Both the position numbers and the translations under genes were made by a program. Source: Fimbriimonadaceae bacterium (GTDB lineage Bacteria; Armatimonadota; Fimbriimonadia; Fimbriimonadales; Fimbriimonadaceae). From it: 9,911 bases of DNA. Below the pieces are notes generated by a model. That model saw only the letters and a list, made by a program, of their open reading frames with translations. It was not told the origin of the DNA and did no database searches. Below, piece by piece: positions 7,406 through 9,911 of this stretch (position 1 is the first letter of the stretch; every line of letters begins with the position of its first letter). Location: the NCBI GenBank assembly GCA_947447315.1, contig CANFJD010000079.1:1-9911 (forward strand). Direction: 5' to 3'.

Positions 7406-8665
7406 TTAGTTGAAGCGGTCTGGGTGCATCAAGTCCAAGGAAATTTCGGGAGTTTGGCCGGTAACTGCTTGCGCCGCCAGCCGCCCGGAAATTGGTCCTA
7501 GGCTCAATCCCATCATTCCGTGACCGGATGCCAGAGTCAAGTTTTCATACTTTCGAGGCCGGCCCATCACGGGTAAGCCGTCTGCCGCACATGGGCGCGA
7601 CCCCTGCCAGATTCCATTGCTGCCCGATCCCGCAACCGAGGCAACATCCTCGGTGAGGCCGGGGAAGTAGCGGGGAAGTGCCGCGTAGATTCCCTCCAAT
7701 CGGCGACGGTTGATGCCCGACGATACGCGACCAATCTCCATCGTGCCGGTCACCCGCATCCCGTTCAGCATTGGGGACACCGCTACGCGGTCCTCCGTCA
7801 AAATCGCCGCGACTCCTAGCCGGGGTCTCTCCAAAGTGAACCCATAACCCTTCCCCGCCAGAATGGGGACGTTCAGCCCCAATTTTGCCGCCAACGCTCC
7901 GGTCCAAGCTCCCGTCGCCAGCACAAACTCGTCCCCAGAAAAACTTTCGCCTGCGTCCGTTGCCACGCTTACAATTTTCCGACCGTGGCGGGTGATGCGC
8001 TCAACCCGGTGGTGATCGTGAATCACCCCGCCGCGCTGCAAAATCGCCGCCCGCAACGCGGGAATCAGGGCAGCCGGTGACAACTGAGCATCGTCTAGAA
8101 AATGCACGGATCCCACGCTGGATACCTCTACTTCGGGATACAGAGCCTGCGTTTCGTCCCGAGAAAGGAGCGCCGTTTTGAGCCCTAGTTCGGTCGCGTC
8201 TTTCATCACCGCCGCCTCGTGTTCTAACGCCTCAAAGGTACGGCAGATCATCAGCAGACCGTCGGTATTCAACCCAAACTCGCCCGCTAATTCCGTTTGG
8301 TACTCCTGATACAGAGCTTTACTCGCGCGGTTAAGGGCGCAGATAAGCCCCTGCGTCCGGTGGACATGTTTGTTATTCGCGTTCTTAAGGAAGTGATAAC
8401 TCCAGGCCGCTACGGCTGGGTCCCACGGCTCCAAAAATCCGAAGGGACTCCGCGGATCCGTAATCATCTTAAGCCCAAGTTTCACCATCCCGGGCGATGC
8501 CATCGGCGCAAAGTGACTGGGAACAATCATTCCCGCGTTGCCAATGCTACAGCCTTCCGTCGGTGAACCGGCGTTTAGAACCGTCACCGAAACCCCTTGT
8601 CGACAAAGTTCATAGGCGGTGCAAAGCCCGATAATGCCGCCGCCGACCACAACCACCGAACTCAT
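7406..8665 (-). CDS. hypO: FAD-dependent D-hydroxyproline oxidase/dehydrogenase (DadA-like D-amino acid oxidoreductase)
   Basis: It probably oxidises cis-4-hydroxy-D-proline to 1-pyrroline-4-hydroxy-2-carboxylate. With the start used here it is 419 residues. The N-terminal Rossmann motif VVVVGGGIIGL spans residues 4-14, and GCSIGNAGMIVPSH follows, as in DadA-type enzymes. Near the C-terminus are W-Q-G-S-R-P with Arg357 (expected to hold the substrate carboxylate), DGLPVMG and SGHGMMGLSLGP. I chose ATG 8665 because it overlaps the TGA of the epimerase as ATGA, the pattern of translational coupling, and puts the dinucleotide motif at the N-terminus. A GTG at 8680 would add only five residues. 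The usual acidic residue after the second beta strand is Asn31 here. It lacks any iron-sulfur motif and no small partner genes are nearby, so a single-subunit HypO-like enzyme is more likely than the LhpBEF complex. A general D-amino acid dehydrogenase is the alternative. Confidence 0.85.
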   Translation of the reverse strand: MSSVVVVGGGIIGLCTAYELCRQGVSVTVLNAGSPTEGCSIGNAGMIVPSHFAPMASPGMVKLGLKMITDPRSPFGFLEPWDPAVAAWSYHFLKNANNKHVHRTQGLICALNRASKALYQEYQTELAGEFGLNTDGLLMICRTFEALEHEAAVMKDATELGLKTALLSRDETQALYPEVEVSSVGSVHFLDDAQLSPAALIPALRAAILQRGGVIHDHHRVERITRHGRKIVSVATDAGESFSGDEFVLATGAWTGALAAKLGLNVPILAGKGYGFTLERPRLGVAAILTEDRVAVSPMLNGMRVTGTMEIGRVSSGINRRRLEGIYAALPRYFPGLTEDVASVAGSGSNGIWQGSRPCAADGLPVMGRPRKYENLTLASGHGMMGLSLGPISGRLAAQAVTGQTPEISLDLMHPDRFN

Positions 8666-9600
8666 TCTAGGATCCCCCACCGCAATGGATCGTCAGATTG
8701 GAAGATGAGTTTTGCCTCCCCGGTTATGAAAGCGCGACCGCGTATCGTGGGGATAATCGCGCCGTCCACAATCCGCACCGAGCCTTCAAACTGGCTACCC
8801 GTCACGCTTTCTTGAACGTAGATCTCTCCTTCCGCCAACTCACCCCGGGTGTAGAGAGCCGCCAGCTTCGCGCTGGTTCCGGTTCCGCACGGGCTTCGAT
8901 CATACGCGTTTCCCGGGCACAAAACAAAATTTCGACTGTGAGAACTGGCATTCTCCGGCTCGGAAAACAGTTCAACGTGGTCCACCGCCTCACCATTTGG
9001 TCCAGTGATGCCTTGTGCCGCCAATTCCGTGCGGATCGCTTTTGTAATCGCCATCAACCGTTCCTGATCGCGCACCACAAGCGAGAATGGCTGGTCGTAA
9101 ACCAAGAAGAACCAATTGCCGCCGTAGGCGATATCTCCCGTAAACGTGCCGTCGGCGGTGACTACCGTTAGATCTCGAAGGTGAAGAAAGCTGCTTACAT
9201 TCTGCAAGGTCACCATGCCGGTACCGTCACGGTGAGCCTGCACGATCCCGGCTGGTGTCTCCAGCTTCACTTCTCCATTTGGCAATCGGTCCAGATAGTG
9301 GAGCGTTTCCAACAGACCGATTGTCCCGTGACCACACATGCCAAGGTAGCCCGCATCGTTAAAAAAGATCACGCTTACGTCCGCCGACGGTTGGGTAGGT
9401 TCGTCTAAGAGGGCCCCTACCCAAACGTCCGAGCCTCTTGGTTCCCGAACGATTCCGGTTCGCAAATGGTCAAATTCGCGGGCGAAATGGTCTCGCTGCT
9501 CACTCATCGACGCCCCCGTTAGCGCGGGAAAGCCTCCAACGACCACCCGAGTGGGTTCGCCTCCCGTGTGCGAGTCGATGACAGAGATGGTCGTCGTCAT
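8662..9600 (-). CDS. hypRE: 4-hydroxyproline 2-epimerase (proline racemase family)
   Basis: It inverts C2 of trans-4-hydroxy-L-proline to give cis-4-hydroxy-D-proline, with two cysteines as acid and base and no cofactor. It is 312 residues, the usual family size. Cys89 lies in MCGHGTIG and Cys238 in DRSPCGTGTSA. Both are present, which separates it from trans-3-hydroxyproline dehydratases, where the second Cys is Thr. The N-terminal SVIDSHTGGEPTRVV is also typical. The start is ATG 9600. A frame extension to 9717 would overlap the upstream deaminase gene and add about 39 residues with no family match. It begins four bases after the deaminase stop (9605) and overlaps the oxidase by ATGA, so it sits inside the operon. 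Proline racemase is the alternative activity, but the pathway context favours hydroxyproline. Confidence 0.9.
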   Translation of the reverse strand: MTTTISVIDSHTGGEPTRVVVGGFPALTGASMSEQRDHFAREFDHLRTGIVREPRGSDVWVGALLDEPTQPSADVSVIFFNDAGYLGMCGHGTIGLLETLHYLDRLPNGEVKLETPAGIVQAHRDGTGMVTLQNVSSFLHLRDLTVVTADGTFTGDIAYGGNWFFLVYDQPFSLVVRDQERLMAITKAIRTELAAQGITGPNGEAVDHVELFSEPENASSHSRNFVLCPGNAYDRSPCGTGTSAKLAALYTRGELAEGEIYVQESVTGSQFEGSVRIVDGAIIPTIRGRAFITGEAKLIFQSDDPLRWGILE

Positions 9601-9604
9601 CGGG

Positions 9605-9911
9605 TTAAGCGGACGGACGATTTTCGATGCCGGTGTGAATGATCTTAAGCACGCGTTCTCTCTCTTCGCCCGAAAGCGGTAGGCGCGGCAACCGTACATT
9701 TTCGGATCCCAGCCCAACTTCTTGAATGGCTAACTTGATGTTCTGGACAAACTTGCGTCCCACGTCCAAATGCAGCAAGGGCGTATACCAGCGGTATAGC
9801 GTCCGCGCTTCTTCCCACTTCCCGGCCATCATCAGGTCCCATAGTCGCTGATTTTCATCCGGGAAAGCGAGGCCAATTCCCGCGATCCAACCCGTTGCTC
9901 CCAACAAAGTA
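9605..9911 (-). CDS. hypD: 1-pyrroline-4-hydroxy-2-carboxylate deaminase, DapA family (C-terminal part, gene runs off the window)
   Basis: About 102 residues are visible, open to the right edge, so the N-terminus and the Schiff-base Lys and active-site Tyr lie outside the window. The first residues visible (LLGATGWIAGIGLAFP) match the conserved GATGW...AFP turn of the DHDPS/N-acetylneuraminate lyase family. The tail contains LLHLDVGRKFVQNIKLAIQE, then VGLGSENVR and LPRLPLSGEERERV. This resembles hydroxyproline-pathway deaminases rather than lysine-biosynthetic DapA. Such enzymes deaminate and dehydrate the oxidase product to alpha-ketoglutarate semialdehyde. The frame has no stop before the edge. 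A TTG codon at 9907 is an internal Leu, not a start. It precedes the epimerase gene by four bases and would be upstream in the operon. The assignment to the deaminase rather than another DapA homolog relies on the neighbours. Confidence 0.8.
   Translation of the reverse strand, partial: TLLGATGWIAGIGLAFPDENQRLWDLMMAGKWEEARTLYRWYTPLLHLDVGRKFVQNIKLAIQEVGLGSENVRLPRLPLSGEERERVLKIIHTGIENRPSA

Noticed and set aside
8662..9600. trans-3-hydroxy-L-proline dehydratase as the identity of the racemase-family gene
   Set aside because: That group has Thr in place of the second catalytic Cys. Here Cys238 is present in SPCGTGTSA.
9601..9717. N-terminal extension of the epimerase frame up to 9717
   Set aside because: It overlaps the deaminase coding region in another frame. 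The proline racemase family starts at the SVIDSHTGGEP region, which ATG 9600 provides.
9905..9907. TTG as start of a 100-residue gene at the right edge
   Set aside because: The frame stays open to the window edge and the residues before it continue the DapA-family pattern, so this is an internal Leu of a truncated gene.

Overview
The window looks like chromosomal DNA from an Armatimonadota bacterium, most likely of the Fimbriimonadia. The main clue is the prepilin at about 2.03-2.94 kb. Its N-terminus (FTLIELLVV, then LFPVFAQAK and a KQIGL...YMGDYDD segment) is a form I associate with the large pilin-like families of that group. Moderate GC, few clear Shine-Dalgarno sites and a secreted S9 peptidase fit but do not prove this. 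The assignment is inferred from protein style, not from a marker gene.

Left part, + strand: the end of an ABC-2-type permease (1-462) is followed after 15 bases by a membrane-anchored TPR-like protein of unknown function (478-1878). A textbook intrinsic terminator closes the pair (1896-1928). A single-gene type IV pilin-like/DUF1559-style prepilin follows (2029-2940).

Right part, - strand: a tightly packed set of genes is read right to left. It holds the C-terminus of a DapA-family 1-pyrroline-4-hydroxy-2-carboxylate deaminase, a 4-hydroxyproline 2-epimerase (4-bp gap), a D-hydroxyproline oxidase/dehydrogenase (ATGA overlap) and an alpha-ketoglutarate semialdehyde dehydrogenase (14-bp gap). 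After 48 bp comes a large secreted S9 prolyl-oligopeptidase-family peptidase. The first four make a complete route from trans-4-hydroxy-L-proline to 2-oxoglutarate: epimerisation, oxidation, deamination/dehydration, then oxidation of the semialdehyde. The co-directional exported peptidase could supply hydroxyproline-containing peptides, but that link is inference. The convergent pilin and peptidase genes are separated by a perfect 14-bp inverted repeat (2954-2983).

There is no mobile element, CRISPR array, tRNA or rRNA that I can see, and no gene-free stretch longer than about 150 bases. The most interesting content is the complete hydroxyproline cassette with an attached peptidase. I do not see a clearly novel defence or mobile system.
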